Part shown: piece by piece, positions 1 to 9,439 of the stretch | Numbering within the stretch: the first letter of the stretch is position 1 | How the letters are laid out: the number at the start of each line of letters is the position of its first letter | Source: Paenibacillus chondroitinus NBRC 15376 | Lineage (GTDB): Bacteria; Bacillota; Bacilli; Paenibacillales; NBRC-103111 | Direction of reading: 5' to 3' | NCBI RefSeq assembly: GCF_004000765.1 | Contig: NZ_BILW01000017.1 | Coordinates: 62,001 to 126,000 of the forward strand | DNA length: 64,000 nt | The notes under the pieces: model-generated | What the model was told of the DNA's origin: nothing | Databases searched by the model: none | The model's input: only the letters and a program-made list of their open reading frames with translations | Translations under genes and position numbers: made by a program

Positions 1-48
1 CGTGCTCATTCAGCTTTAAATGACATAAAAATGTTTTGTAAGTAGTCA

Positions 49-79
49 CGCTTCAGAGATATCTCTGAGGCGTTTTTTT
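49..79 (+). terminator. Rho-independent terminator of an upstream gene
   Basis: A 12-bp stem (49-60 with 61-72, one G-T mismatch, essentially no loop nucleotides as written) is followed by seven T residues. It closes a gene that lies before the window. Bases 80-423 hold no gene I can support; the stretch is AT-rich and probably carries the promoter of the exopolysaccharide cluster. Confidence 0.75.
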
Positions 80-423
80 ATTGAGGGGGGGTGGCGATTA
101 ATCCCAATTTAAAATCTTCAGTCCGCATAACCATTATCAACCCTGTATTAGTTTTTCTTCATCCTTGGCTTTTTTATTTTTTACTGGCAATATCCGCTAA
201 ATTTACTCTTTTATTTCTCTGTAACTATTCTATTTTAGTAAAATTATTTGATTTTAATGATTTGCTCACAATCTTTTAAATCTTTGATAACAAAATTCAA
301 ATAAGGAACACAATGATTTTGAAATGATCACAATGTTTAACACTTTGAAAACAGACAATTGCACTTTCCTGTCGTAACATGACAGTAGACAGCACAACTA
401 ACAGCAAACTATCGAAGGTGAAT

Positions 424-2652
424 ATGATGCGCAAGTGGCTCAAATTGTTGTTTAAGATAGGTCTTGTCATTGCGATAGTAGCCGGTGCGCTTTATTATTG
501 GCTGCGTCCGCTTTTGGTCAGAATCGAAAGCACGGCGCTGGCTAGCGGCATACATGTAAAGTTTAGGACCCAAGGAACGAATGTAGAAGAATACACGAAT
601 CAAGCCTGGCAGCCCTATTTCGCCAAGGGAATTAATATGGGGGCGACGATCCCAGGACATTTTCCCGGTGAATTGGCCATTTCGGAGGATGAATATGAGA
701 GATGGTTTGGCATGATTCAGGACATGGGCGTGAATGTGATTCGGGTGTATACGATCATGATGCCCGAGTTTTACGAGGCGCTCTCCAAATACAACATGAA
801 GCATCAGAAAGATCCGCTTTTCTTCCTACAGGGCATATGGAGCCCGGAGGAACAGCTGATTGAAGGGCAAGATGCCTTCGATCTCAAGATCAAGGAGAAA
901 TTCGAGCAAGAGATTAAAGACGCGGTTACGGCGGTTTATGGAAAAACGACACTCACGCCCGAGCCGCATTCGGGAAAAGCAGGAGGTGCTTATAAATATA
1001 ATGCAGGTCCTTATCTCATGGGCTGGATTGTCGGCACGGAATGGGATCCTAAGATGGTGAAGGGGACCAATGATTTGCACGCGGGCACCCCGGACTATGT
1101 TGGGAAATATTTTCGCAATAAACCGGGAGCGAACGCTTTTGAGAAGTGGTTGGCCTTGATGGTCGACACGGCGGCGCAAACGGAAATTCAATATGGCTGG
1201 CAGCATCCGATGGCTTTCGCCAATTGGGTGACGACAGATCCAATCACGCATCCGGGTGAACCTCTCGTTGAGGAGGATCTGGTTAGCGTCGATCCCACGC
1301 ATATTGAGGCGGTGGATTGGGAGGCGGGCTATTTTGCCTCGTATCACGTGTATCCGTATTATCCGGATTTCTTTGCTTTCGATAAGTCGTTTCAGGAAAT
1401 GACCAACAGCAAAGGAGAAGCCGATAGTTACCTCACCTATCTGAATAAGTTAAAAGCAGCGCACCCCAATATGCCGGTCATGGTTACGGAGTATGGCGTG
1501 CCGGCTTCCTTGGGCGTAGCCCACTTGGGCACGCTCGGCCGCAATCAAGGCGGTCATAACGAGCAGCAGCAGGGAGAGATCGATGCGGACTTGCTGCAGG
1601 AGATTCACGGAGCCGGCTATGCTGGTGCGATATTGTTCACGTGGCAGGACGAATGGTTTAAGAAAACGTGGAACACCCAACGTTACGATGAAGCGGATCG
1701 CCGGGCTTACTGGTATAACACACTGACGAACGAGTCTTTCTTCGGGGTACTCGGGATGTTCCCGGGCAAAGACGAAGCGATTCACATCGATGGGGACGCC
1801 TCGGATTGGAACAAACTGAAGGATAAGAAGAAGCTTGATGTGCAGGCTCCCGGCTTTGAGGAGATTTGGGCCACGCATGACGAAGGCTACCTTTACTTGA
1901 TGGCCAAGCTATCGGAGCCGTTCGACCCGTCTGCTGAAAGCATCTACTTCGGGGCAGATACGCTGCCTGGTGGCAATCGTCACGGACCCGAGCTTCATGG
2001 CATGACACTTGATGAGGGGCTGGAAACCTTAATTGAGCTGTCGGATAAAAATAAAAGCCGTATGACGATCGCTTCCAATTACGATATTCATGCCCGCTTG
2101 TATGAGCGTTCCGGACTACCGGACATCGATCCGAAGGAAAAACAGGATGATTCGGGGATTTTCAAGCCTTGGAAGCTGGCAGTCAATTATCTGCTGGAAT
2201 ATCCCGATTCCCGGGTGAACCACCCCTTTGGGGATGTCGAGGTTGGCCTTTTAGAGAAAGGTTACAGTGATCCGGCGCGTCCCGACTACAATTCGAAGGC
2301 GATGTGGCAGGTTGGGGGGCAGGTGCTCGAAATGCGGATTCCGTGGATGCTGCTGGGATTCAGCGATCCAAGCTCTCTGAGCGTATTCAATTACAACGCC
2401 CCGAGTAAGAATACTTTTGAAGTGAGACATGTGGAAGGCGTCCGTTTTGTTCCTTGGATTGTGAAGAATGATCAAGTCGTCGGTCGGGATAGCTCGGCAG
2501 CGGCGCAGCCGGTGCAGGTAGCCACGATGCCGCTATACACCTGGCAGGGCTGGGAGGATAAGGTGAATTATGTGGAACGACCGAAGCAAAGCTACTACAT
2601 CATGAAAGAGGCGTTGCATAAGATCAATGGCCCCGTTATCTCTACCAATTAA
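424..2652 (+). CDS. Membrane-anchored glycoside-hydrolase-like protein
   Basis: First gene of the exopolysaccharide cluster. A single N-terminal transmembrane helix (about residues 8-28 from this start) anchors a large extracellular part. The first ~400 residues read like a (beta/alpha)8 glycosidase of the GH2/GH5 type: a GTEWD segment supplies a candidate acid/base Glu and a VTEYGVP segment a candidate nucleophile Glu, about 150 residues apart. The C-terminal ~300 residues look like a beta-rich carbohydrate-binding or accessory region (IHIDGDASDW, typical of family-9-like binding modules). An upstream ATG at 379 lacks a ribosome binding site; GAAGGTG at 414-420 favours 424 or 427. By position beside a membrane synthase it may trim or release the polymer, as hydrolases do in other synthase-dependent systems. 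That role is inference; substrate unknown. Confidence 0.7.
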   Translation: MMRKWLKLLFKIGLVIAIVAGALYYWLRPLLVRIESTALASGIHVKFRTQGTNVEEYTNQAWQPYFAKGINMGATIPGHFPGELAISEDEYERWFGMIQDMGVNVIRVYTIMMPEFYEALSKYNMKHQKDPLFFLQGIWSPEEQLIEGQDAFDLKIKEKFEQEIKDAVTAVYGKTTLTPEPHSGKAGGAYKYNAGPYLMGWIVGTEWDPKMVKGTNDLHAGTPDYVGKYFRNKPGANAFEKWLALMVDTAAQTEIQYGWQHPMAFANWVTTDPITHPGEPLVEEDLVSVDPTHIEAVDWEAGYFASYHVYPYYPDFFAFDKSFQEMTNSKGEADSYLTYLNKLKAAHPNMPVMVTEYGVPASLGVAHLGTLGRNQGGHNEQQQGEIDADLLQEIHGAGYAGAILFTWQDEWFKKTWNTQRYDEADRRAYWYNTLTNESFFGVLGMFPGKDEAIHIDGDASDWNKLKDKKKLDVQAPGFEEIWATHDEGYLYLMAKLSEPFDPSAESIYFGADTLPGGNRHGPELHGMTLDEGLETLIELSDKNKSRMTIASNYDIHARLYERSGLPDIDPKEKQDDSGIFKPWKLAVNYLLEYPDSRVNHPFGDVEVGLLEKGYSDPARPDYNSKAMWQVGGQVLEMRIPWMLLGFSDPSSLSVFNYNAPSKNTFEVRHVEGVRFVPWIVKNDQVVGRDSSAAAQPVQVATMPLYTWQGWEDKVNYVERPKQSYYIMKEALHKINGPVISTN

Positions 2653-2683
2653 TCGGGTAGCTGAAAAAGAGGAGAGTGCAGGT

Positions 2684-3307
2684 GTGTACACCAATCTTCA
2701 TACAGCCATACAAGCGTTATATATCATTTTAGCTTTTAATCTGGTTTGTGTGGCTATTATTTATGCCATTAAGTTGAGAAGTATTAGAAGGAGAAAGCTG
2801 AACGATCGCTTCAAAACGAAGTTCAAGGATTACCTGACGTATTTGCAAGCCAATCTGGATGGGATGGAGCCATTAAGGGTCCCTCCCTGGACGATGAACC
2901 CAGTGGAAAGAGAGGCGATGCAGGAAAAACTGAATGATATGATGGAAATCTTCTCGGGTGAACAGCGGCACAAGCTGGTTCAGCTTTGCGTAGATCTAGG
3001 GCTCGTGCAGCACCATCTAACGCGCTTTAATAGTCGAATTTATCGGGTGAAGCTGGATGCCGCTTATCATTTGGGGTGCATGAGGGTGAAGGAGGCAGTG
3101 CCGGCGTTGCTGGACATGTTAAAGGAGCATCCGCTCAATTCGGCGCTGTTTGTCGTCGCCCGAGCGGTCGCCAAGTGCGCCCGCAGCCAGCAGGAGCTCG
3201 AAGCCATGGTGCAGATTCTCCTTCAGCACAACAAGAACTGCTACGAGCTGATTGTGGATATGATTGCAGATTCGGAAGTAGATGCCGGCTCTATGTACAC
3301 GGGCTAA
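2684..3307 (+). CDS. HEAT-repeat membrane protein, N-terminal part (interrupted gene)
   Basis: The GTG at 2684 is preceded by AGAGGAGAG at 7 nt, a better start than the ATG at 2627, which overlaps the previous gene. The product begins with one transmembrane helix (about residues 8-30) and a basic juxtamembrane stretch, then helical repeats. The reading frame ends at TAA 3305-3307, and the next open frame begins at the very next codon in the same frame and continues the same helical-repeat pattern. I read 2684-3853 as one ~389-codon gene broken by a single nonsense codon. It sits between the glycosidase-like gene and the GT2 synthase and is probably an inner-membrane assembly partner of the synthase (inference). 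It could also be truly two polypeptides made by termination-reinitiation. Confidence 0.65.
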   Translation: MYTNLHTAIQALYIILAFNLVCVAIIYAIKLRSIRRRKLNDRFKTKFKDYLTYLQANLDGMEPLRVPPWTMNPVEREAMQEKLNDMMEIFSGEQRHKLVQLCVDLGLVQHHLTRFNSRIYRVKLDAAYHLGCMRVKEAVPALLDMLKEHPLNSALFVVARAVAKCARSQQELEAMVQILLQHNKNCYELIVDMIADSEVDAGSMYTG

Positions 3308-3853
3308 GTGAGTCATAAGAATCCGGCTTACGTTCGGATTGGGCTGATTGGGCTCCATGTCTACACCGATCCGGCAGCAGCCTCTGCGGTCTACCGTCTC
3401 ATGGATGCCGAGCAGGAAGACATTCAAATCAAAGCAGTGGATTTGTACCTGAAAAGCTCCCGCCTGCTGCCTAGAAACGTCATCAGCAAGCTGCTGAGTC
3501 ATCCCAATCTGGACATTCGCCGATTGACGATAGAGGCTTTGGCCAACATCAAAAATCCGGCTTACGTCGAACTCATGGAAACCAGTCTGGGCGACGCCGA
3601 TCAGCGCATCGTGTATGCGTCGGGCCGAGGCTTGCTCCGTATGGGAGAAGAAGGTATGGTAGTGCTCTGTGAGCGTGCAGCAGCGGTGCAAGGGACGGAT
3701 CGTGGGCAATTTATGCAGCAGCTGATTGAGGATGAGATTAAGCAGCTGTCTATGCAGCTCCACAATTGGGAGAAGCTCACGCAATATAACCTGCTGATGT
3801 ATACCTATGACAAAATATTTCGCAAGTCTACACGTATCTATCGTGTCGTATAG
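3308..3853 (+). CDS. HEAT-repeat protein, C-terminal part (same frame as the preceding ORF)
   Basis: A GTG codon immediately follows the TAA that ends the upstream frame, with no intervening base and no separate Shine-Dalgarno sequence. The ~181 residues contain tandem helical pairs of HEAT type (for example segments around LLSHPNLDIRRLTIEALANI and LGDADQRIVYASGRGLLRMG). There is no signal peptide or membrane helix, as expected for the C-terminal portion of a membrane-anchored repeat protein. Expression would require readthrough, reinitiation, or reversion of the nonsense codon. The downstream GT2 gene starts 16 nt later with its own ribosome binding site. Confidence 0.55.
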   Translation: MSHKNPAYVRIGLIGLHVYTDPAAASAVYRLMDAEQEDIQIKAVDLYLKSSRLLPRNVISKLLSHPNLDIRRLTIEALANIKNPAYVELMETSLGDADQRIVYASGRGLLRMGEEGMVVLCERAAAVQGTDRGQFMQQLIEDEIKQLSMQLHNWEKLTQYNLLMYTYDKIFRKSTRIYRVV

Positions 3854-3868
3854 GAGGGTTGTGTAAAC

Positions 3869-5317
3869 ATGTGGGTTTTCGGATATCAAGTGGTGTTGGA
3901 TTCATTTCTGAACGGGCTAAGGGAGTTTTTGCTCTATTACAGCTACGCCGCTCTCTTTTACGTTGTTCTCGTTACTCTGCTTTATTATTTTATCTTCGGA
4001 TTCTCGATTCGGCATATTTTCTCGATCAAGCGGGGAATCCAGTACAACCGGATTAATAAGCTATCCAGTTCCAGTCAGCTCCCGCCGGTTTCCCTCTTGG
4101 TGCCGGCCTATAACGAGGAGTTAACCATCATTGAGAATGTAAGGTCACTGCTGGCGCTCAATTATGCGGAATATGAGGTGATCGTCGTCAATGACGGTTC
4201 ACAGGACCAGACTTTGAAGGTCATGCTTGAAGAATTCAAGCTGGAGCTCATTCATCCGGTGCTTTCCAGCAGTATTAAGACCGGAAAAATCAGAGGGGTG
4301 TACCATAATCCCGAGTATCCCAATCTTTTTTTTATAGATAAAGAAAATGGAGGGAAGGCGGATTCGTTAAACGCAGGCATCAACCTTTCCCACTTTGCGT
4401 TGATCTCGACGATTGACGCAGACTCATTGCTTGAAAAGGACGCCCTAACGCGGATTGCTCGGGTCTACATGGAGAACCCCGAGGAGACGATCGCCGTTGG
4501 GGGCAATGTTCGAATCGTGAACAGCTGTACGGTGGAAGACGGCATTGTGAAGGATGTTCAATTTCCTCGTAAGCTGCTGCCGGCACTGCAGCACGTCGAA
4601 TACACGAAAGCCTTTCTCGGCGGCAGGATCGGTTGGGGCGCCGTCAATGGTCTCATTATTATCTCGGGAGCCTTCGGCGTGTTTCAAAAGAAGATGGTCA
4701 TCGCTGTCGGCGGTTACCGTGGGGGCTACCCTGGTGAGGATATGAATATTGTGATTAAGCTCCACCGTCACTGCTTGGATAATAAAATCCCATACCGGGT
4801 AGCGTTTTGCCCGGATGCCGTTTGCTGGACACAAGCCCCTGATTCGTACCGGATCTTGAGCAGTCAGCGCAAGCGCTGGGGGCGGGGGAATCTGAAAAAT
4901 ATGATTGAGGAAGGGATTTACATATTGCTGCGCCCGAAATACAAAATATTCGGGATGCTGACCATTCCCTATAACATCGTGTTTGAAACACTGAATCCGT
5001 ATTTCCGACTCAGCGGCTTGTTGGCGATATTGGGCTACTGGATGCTGAATATGACGGATTGGCACACCATCGTTATCTTTTCGTTAGTCAATTTCTTATC
5101 CTGTTTTGCCTTAAGCCTGGGTGCCTTGTTTATTGAAGAGACGGCCTTTAGCCGGTATCCCAAGCTGGGTGACCTGAACAAAATGATCTTGTTTTCGATC
5201 TTAATGTTTGCGGGGTATCGGCAAATTGGTGTTTGGTGGAGGTTAAACGGACACGTCGAATTCCTGCGCAATAACAACTCGTGGGGAACGATGGTCCGTA
5301 CCAATTTTAATAAATAG
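3869..5317 (+). CDS. Processive family-2 glycosyltransferase (exopolysaccharide synthase)
   Basis: A membrane GT2 of 482 residues, with AGGAGGGTTG ahead of ATG 3869. N-terminal membrane helix (about 20-45); cytosolic GT-A domain with VNDGS (108-111), the GGKADSLN substrate loop (161-168), DAD metal site (183-185), a GED acidic site (289-291) and the QRKRW motif (333-337) that marks processive synthases such as BcsA, IcaA/PgaC and hyaluronan synthase; then C-terminal membrane helices from about residue 365. No PilZ domain is visible. With the UDP-GlcNAc and UDP-uronic-acid enzymes downstream, the likely donors are UDP-GlcNAc and/or its uronate. The exact polymer cannot be read from sequence. 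Confidence in a processive GT2 is high. Confidence 0.9.
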   Translation: MWVFGYQVVLDSFLNGLREFLLYYSYAALFYVVLVTLLYYFIFGFSIRHIFSIKRGIQYNRINKLSSSSQLPPVSLLVPAYNEELTIIENVRSLLALNYAEYEVIVVNDGSQDQTLKVMLEEFKLELIHPVLSSSIKTGKIRGVYHNPEYPNLFFIDKENGGKADSLNAGINLSHFALISTIDADSLLEKDALTRIARVYMENPEETIAVGGNVRIVNSCTVEDGIVKDVQFPRKLLPALQHVEYTKAFLGGRIGWGAVNGLIIISGAFGVFQKKMVIAVGGYRGGYPGEDMNIVIKLHRHCLDNKIPYRVAFCPDAVCWTQAPDSYRILSSQRKRWGRGNLKNMIEEGIYILLRPKYKIFGMLTIPYNIVFETLNPYFRLSGLLAILGYWMLNMTDWHTIVIFSLVNFLSCFALSLGALFIEETAFSRYPKLGDLNKMILFSILMFAGYRQIGVWWRLNGHVEFLRNNNSWGTMVRTNFNK

Positions 5318-5350
5318 CAAATCTAAACAAAGACAAGAGGAGTGGTGAAG

Positions 5351-6166
5351 ATGGCTGTATTAGTGCATGATCCGATTCAAGAAGCAATGTTGCAATTAGC
5401 AGAACAAGTTCAGGCTTCGTATGAAAAGGGTGCTCCATGCGGGATGATTCTTGCGCCAAGCGCAGAGGTGGGCCAGAAGGTACTGGAACACATGCAGTCC
5501 TATGTGAGCAGCTTTGAGCCTGAAGTACCCCTTCATGGCTTCTACTTGGATCCCTGCGGCCTTCTCGGAGTCGTTCTGTCCGGGCAAAAGCTGATCAACA
5601 CGCATTATACATCGCTCGTGCTCAAAGAGTTCCTGGAACAGCAAAATTTGCTCGAAGGTCAGATGGTTGTCGCTAGCTTCCCGGAGAGTGGCGAGCTAAC
5701 GGAACAGTCGATGTCACAGCTACTTCATACAACACTACAAGGGAAAGGGGAGAGCAGAGACATTCACCTGTTCATGCATCATGGGGTTCAACAGGGAATC
5801 ACCTCGATTCTCATCGCCGATCCGGACGAGGTGAGCAGAGAGTTTGTCAAGCTGCGGCTTGAGATAGGCGGTTACAAGGTCGAAGAGGCCAAGGACGGCA
5901 GTGAAGCGCTCGAGAAATTTGAGAAAACCATGCCGGACCTGGTAATTACGGAGCTAAACCTGCCGATTCTTGACGGATACCAGTTGATCGACAAAATCCA
6001 GAGGGACCATGCCGGCGAAGGACAAGTTATCGTGCTTACGGATAAGCAGTTACCGAAAAGTATGGACCGTGCCTTTGAATTAGGCGCATCTGATTATGTG
6101 ACGAAGCCCTTCTCCATTTCAGAGTTGGAGTGGAGAATCAAAAAGCTGGTTTCCCGTCTGGGCTAA
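5351..6166 (+). CDS. Atypical response regulator with C-terminal pseudo-receiver domain
   Basis: About 271 residues; ATG 5351 has AGAGGAG at a spacing of 8, so the in-frame GTG at 5342 is unlikely. The first ~150 residues are a domain I do not recognise. The last ~120 form a CheY-like receiver: acidic ADPDE near the start, the conserved Thr of VLT, and Lys in YVTKPF. The residue at the phosphorylation position is Glu, not Asp (MPDLVITELNLP, Glu about 201). A Glu there often mimics the phosphorylated state or marks a phosphorylation-independent receiver. There is no DNA-binding domain, so a protein-protein role in controlling the synthase cluster is more likely than transcription control (inference). 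Confidence 0.8.
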   Translation: MAVLVHDPIQEAMLQLAEQVQASYEKGAPCGMILAPSAEVGQKVLEHMQSYVSSFEPEVPLHGFYLDPCGLLGVVLSGQKLINTHYTSLVLKEFLEQQNLLEGQMVVASFPESGELTEQSMSQLLHTTLQGKGESRDIHLFMHHGVQQGITSILIADPDEVSREFVKLRLEIGGYKVEEAKDGSEALEKFEKTMPDLVITELNLPILDGYQLIDKIQRDHAGEGQVIVLTDKQLPKSMDRAFELGASDYVTKPFSISELEWRIKKLVSRLG

Positions 6167-6197
6167 TCCACGTGAAAACATAGGAGGGAGAATTACA

Positions 6198-7553
6198 ATG
6201 AACGCATATACCAATTTAAAATATAAATTCCAGGCAAAAACAGCTGAAATCGGGGTCATCGGTCTCGGCTATGTAGGGCTGCCTCTCTGCATGGAGATGG
6301 CGAAAGGCGGGTTTACTGTATACGGCATCGATCTCGATTTCCGGAAGGTAGAGTCGCTTCAAAGCGGCCAATCGTATATTCAGGACGTTCCGAACGAAGA
6401 AGTGGCGAAAGCGGTTGAGTCCGGCCGGTTCATTCCGACCGACGACTACCATACCGTTCAAAGGCTGGATGCAATCTCCATTTGCGTACCGACGCCGCTC
6501 AGTGAAAACCAAGACCCGGATACCTCTTATATTCAAAGTGTTGTCCGGGAAATTAAGAAAAATCTTAAGCGCGGAGCCCTGATCATCCTTGAGAGCACGA
6601 CCTATCCGGGAACGACGGAGGAGCTCATTCAGTTCGAGCTGGAAGCGCAGGGACTCAAGGTGGGCAAGGATTTCTTCCTCTGCTTCTCGCCGGAGCGGGT
6701 CGATCCAGGTAATCCCAAATTCAACACCTTTAATACGCCTAAGGTGATCGGTGGTACGACGGAAGCATGCATCGACCTCGGCGTCACCTTATACAGCCAT
6801 GTCGTGAAGGACGTCGTACCGGTCTCCTCGCCAAAAGTAGCGGAGATGTCCAAGCTGCTGGAGAATACGTTCCGCAGCATTAACATTGCGTTCATTAACG
6901 AAATGGCCATGATGTGTGACAAGATGGAGATTGACGTCTGGGAGGTCATTAAAGCGGCGTCGACGAAGCCGTTTGGCTTTATGCCATTCCATCCGGGGCC
7001 TGGCATCGGCGGTCACTGCATCCCGCTGGATCCGATGTATTTATCGTGGAAAGCCAAGGAATTCCGCTTCTACAGCAAGTTTATCGAGCTGGCGCAATCC
7101 ATCAATGATAATATGCCGGAATATGTTCGGTATAAAGCTTCGCAGGTGCTCAATATGTATACGAAATCTATTCGCAATTCGAAGATTCTTATTCTAGGCA
7201 TGGCGTATAAGCCGGATGTAGATGATCTCCGTGAATCGCCGGGACTGGAGCTGTACGAGCTTCTTCGGGAGAGCGGAGCTCAAGTGGACTATTACGATCC
7301 GCATGCCGTTTCATTCTTCGATAAAGTTGGGGATACGGTACAATCCGTGAACTACGATCTGTCCGCTTTTGCCGAGTATGACTGCATGGTGCTGATCACG
7401 AATCACCGCAACTTCAATAGCCGTGAACTCGTGGAACTGGGCGTGCCGATCATCGATACGCGCAATGCATTTGCCGACATCCAAGGGGACAATATTTATA
7501 AATTAGGTACAGGTATTCGCAAGCAAGAAGTGAGGATCGCCGTAGGCGTTTAA
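6198..7553 (+). CDS. Nucleotide-sugar dehydrogenase (UDP-GlcNAc/UDP-Glc 6-dehydrogenase family)
   Basis: NAD-dependent enzyme oxidising C6 of a UDP-hexose to the uronate in two steps. Rossmann motif GLGYVG at 22-27; central domain with LENTFRSINIAFINEMA; catalytic Cys274 in the GPGIGGHCIPLDP loop; C-terminal UDP-binding domain with GMAYKPDVDDLRESP. Length (451) is normal. The overall motif set is closest to the UDP-N-acetyl-hexosamine dehydrogenases (WbpA/WbpO/Gna, WecC) rather than to UDP-glucose dehydrogenase, which fits neighbours that all make UDP-GlcNAc. The likely product is therefore UDP-GlcNAc uronate, but specificity is inferred. Good ribosome binding site (TAGGAGGGAG) ahead of ATG 6198. 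Confidence 0.88.
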   Translation: MNAYTNLKYKFQAKTAEIGVIGLGYVGLPLCMEMAKGGFTVYGIDLDFRKVESLQSGQSYIQDVPNEEVAKAVESGRFIPTDDYHTVQRLDAISICVPTPLSENQDPDTSYIQSVVREIKKNLKRGALIILESTTYPGTTEELIQFELEAQGLKVGKDFFLCFSPERVDPGNPKFNTFNTPKVIGGTTEACIDLGVTLYSHVVKDVVPVSSPKVAEMSKLLENTFRSINIAFINEMAMMCDKMEIDVWEVIKAASTKPFGFMPFHPGPGIGGHCIPLDPMYLSWKAKEFRFYSKFIELAQSINDNMPEYVRYKASQVLNMYTKSIRNSKILILGMAYKPDVDDLRESPGLELYELLRESGAQVDYYDPHAVSFFDKVGDTVQSVNYDLSAFAEYDCMVLITNHRNFNSRELVELGVPIIDTRNAFADIQGDNIYKLGTGIRKQEVRIAVGV

Positions 7554-7585
7554 ACTCATCCTAGAAGAGAGAGGAGATAACAACG

Positions 7586-9415
7586 ATGTGTGGCATTGTA
7601 GGGTATATAGGAAAGCGAGATGTACAGCCGATTCTACTGAACGGATTAAGCAAGCTGGAGTACAGAGGGTATGATTCCGCGGGGATCGCGGTACTGGTGC
7701 AGGATCAGGTCAAGATTAGCAAGGCGGAAGGGCGGCTGGCCAACTTATCGGTTCAGCTGGATAAACAGCCGTTGATCGGATCGATCGGTATCGGGCATAC
7801 GCGTTGGGCTACGCACGGCAGACCGTCGGATGCCAACTCCCATCCGCATACGGATATGTCGGGTAAATTTACTGTCGTGCACAACGGCATCGTGGAAAAT
7901 TACATGGAGCTGAAGAAAGAACTGGAGGATAAAGGCGTCACCTTTACTTCCGAGACCGACACTGAGGTGATTGCTCACTTGCTTGCCGAGCATTATGAAG
8001 GCGACATCTACACCGCCATGCTTGCGGTCATTCAGAGATTACAAGGGGCTTATTCGCTTGGTGTCATGACGGAGTATGAGCCGGATAAGCTTGTTGCAGT
8101 CAGACAATCGAGTCCGCTTGTGATTGGTGAGGGTCAGGGAGAGTACTTCCTTGCATCGGATATCTCGGCTCTAATTGAGCATACCCGTAAGGTTTATATT
8201 TTGGAGGATGGCGATTTGGCTATCCTTACGCAGGAAGGTATCTCCATCACGAAGGTCGAGACAGGGGAGCCGGCGGCGTGTAAGCTGCTGCATATCGATT
8301 GGAGCGCGGATCAGGTGGAGAAGGGACCGTTTGAGCATTTCATGCTGAAGGAAATTCACGAACAGCCGTTAACGCTGCGGAACACGATGCTCGGGCGCAT
8401 CAACGACCAAGACGAAGTGAGTTTCCCGGAGTTGGCGCACGCAGCAGGCGAGTTTCAACAGGTGGATAAAATCTTTATCGTGGCTTGCGGCACCGCTTAT
8501 CATGCCGGACTTGTCGGCAGCACGGTCCTTGAGAAGCTAACGCGAATCCCGGTGCAGTGCGATATCGCATCGGAATTCCGATATCGTGACCCGATTATCA
8601 CGGAACGAACGCTCGTCATCGTCGTGAGCCAATCCGGGGAAACGGCGGATACGCTGGCTGCCCTGCAAGAGAGCAGAAGGCAAGGCGCTAAGGTATTGGC
8701 AATTACAAATGTGCCAACCAGTTCAGTTGCGCGAGATGCGGACTATGTCATCGCAACGAAGGCCGGACCGGAAATTGCAGTGGCATCCACGAAAGCGTAC
8801 ACCGCTCAGCTGCTCGCTTTCTATTTGTTCAGCATTTACTTGGCCCAGGAAAGAAAGACGCTGTCTGATGAGCTTCATACGGAGCTGATCCAAGGCTTGA
8901 AGTCGCTTCCTGTTCAGGTGGAGAAGGTGCTGGAAAACGCCAACGAAGTGAAGCGGTATGCGGAATCGATCAAGGATGCAGACAGTCTATTCTTTATCGG
9001 CAGGGGCTTAGACTATGCCGTTGCGCTTGAGGGTTCTCTCAAATTGAAGGAAATCTCTTATATCCACTCGGAGGCTTATGCAGCCGGAGAGTTAAAGCAC
9101 GGTACATTGGCGCTGATCGAGAAGGATACGCCGGTGATTGCGCTGGCTACGCATATGGATCTGTACGAAAAAACAGTTAGCAATATTAAAGAAGTCAAGG
9201 CGCGTGGAGCCCATGTCATGGGGATTACGGTGGAAGGCAATGTGGGGCTGCTGAATAGCGTCGATGAAATCTGCTTCATCCCGCCGACCCTCCAACTTCT
9301 GGCACCGATATTGGCTGTCGTGCCGCTTCAGTTAATCTCCTATTACGCCTCCCTGTCTCTGGGGAACGATATTGATAAACCGCGAAACTTGGCCAAAAGC
9401 GTGACGGTTGAATAA
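7586..9415 (+). CDS. glmS: Glutamine-fructose-6-phosphate aminotransferase (isomerizing)
   Basis: Converts fructose-6-phosphate plus glutamine to glucosamine-6-phosphate, the entry step to UDP-GlcNAc. The protein begins MCGIVGYIG, giving the N-terminal nucleophile Cys after Met removal, with the glutaminase motifs HTRWATHG and HNGIVENY. Two SIS domains follow (VACGTAYHAG; SQSGETADT; FIGRGLDYAVALEG) and the C-terminal DKPRNLAKSVTVE tail of true GlmS. Full length (609). No glmS ribozyme is evident in the 32-nt gap upstream, unlike many housekeeping firmicute glmS genes. This supports the idea that it is a dedicated second copy controlled with the exopolysaccharide cluster; whether another copy exists cannot be seen here. 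Confidence 0.95.
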   Translation: MCGIVGYIGKRDVQPILLNGLSKLEYRGYDSAGIAVLVQDQVKISKAEGRLANLSVQLDKQPLIGSIGIGHTRWATHGRPSDANSHPHTDMSGKFTVVHNGIVENYMELKKELEDKGVTFTSETDTEVIAHLLAEHYEGDIYTAMLAVIQRLQGAYSLGVMTEYEPDKLVAVRQSSPLVIGEGQGEYFLASDISALIEHTRKVYILEDGDLAILTQEGISITKVETGEPAACKLLHIDWSADQVEKGPFEHFMLKEIHEQPLTLRNTMLGRINDQDEVSFPELAHAAGEFQQVDKIFIVACGTAYHAGLVGSTVLEKLTRIPVQCDIASEFRYRDPIITERTLVIVVSQSGETADTLAALQESRRQGAKVLAITNVPTSSVARDADYVIATKAGPEIAVASTKAYTAQLLAFYLFSIYLAQERKTLSDELHTELIQGLKSLPVQVEKVLENANEVKRYAESIKDADSLFFIGRGLDYAVALEGSLKLKEISYIHSEAYAAGELKHGTLALIEKDTPVIALATHMDLYEKTVSNIKEVKARGAHVMGITVEGNVGLLNSVDEICFIPPTLQLLAPILAVVPLQLISYYASLSLGNDIDKPRNLAKSVTVE

Positions 9416-9439
9416 CCATTCAGAGGGGAGCTGAACCAC

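Noticed and set aside
91..279. 62-codon hydrophobic frame after the first terminator
   Set aside because: AT-rich, G-run instead of a convincing Shine-Dalgarno context, and no recognisable protein; likely chance.
7554..7585. A glmS ribozyme upstream of glmS
   Set aside because: Only 32 nt separate the genes, far too short for the ~150-nt ribozyme, and no core motif is present.
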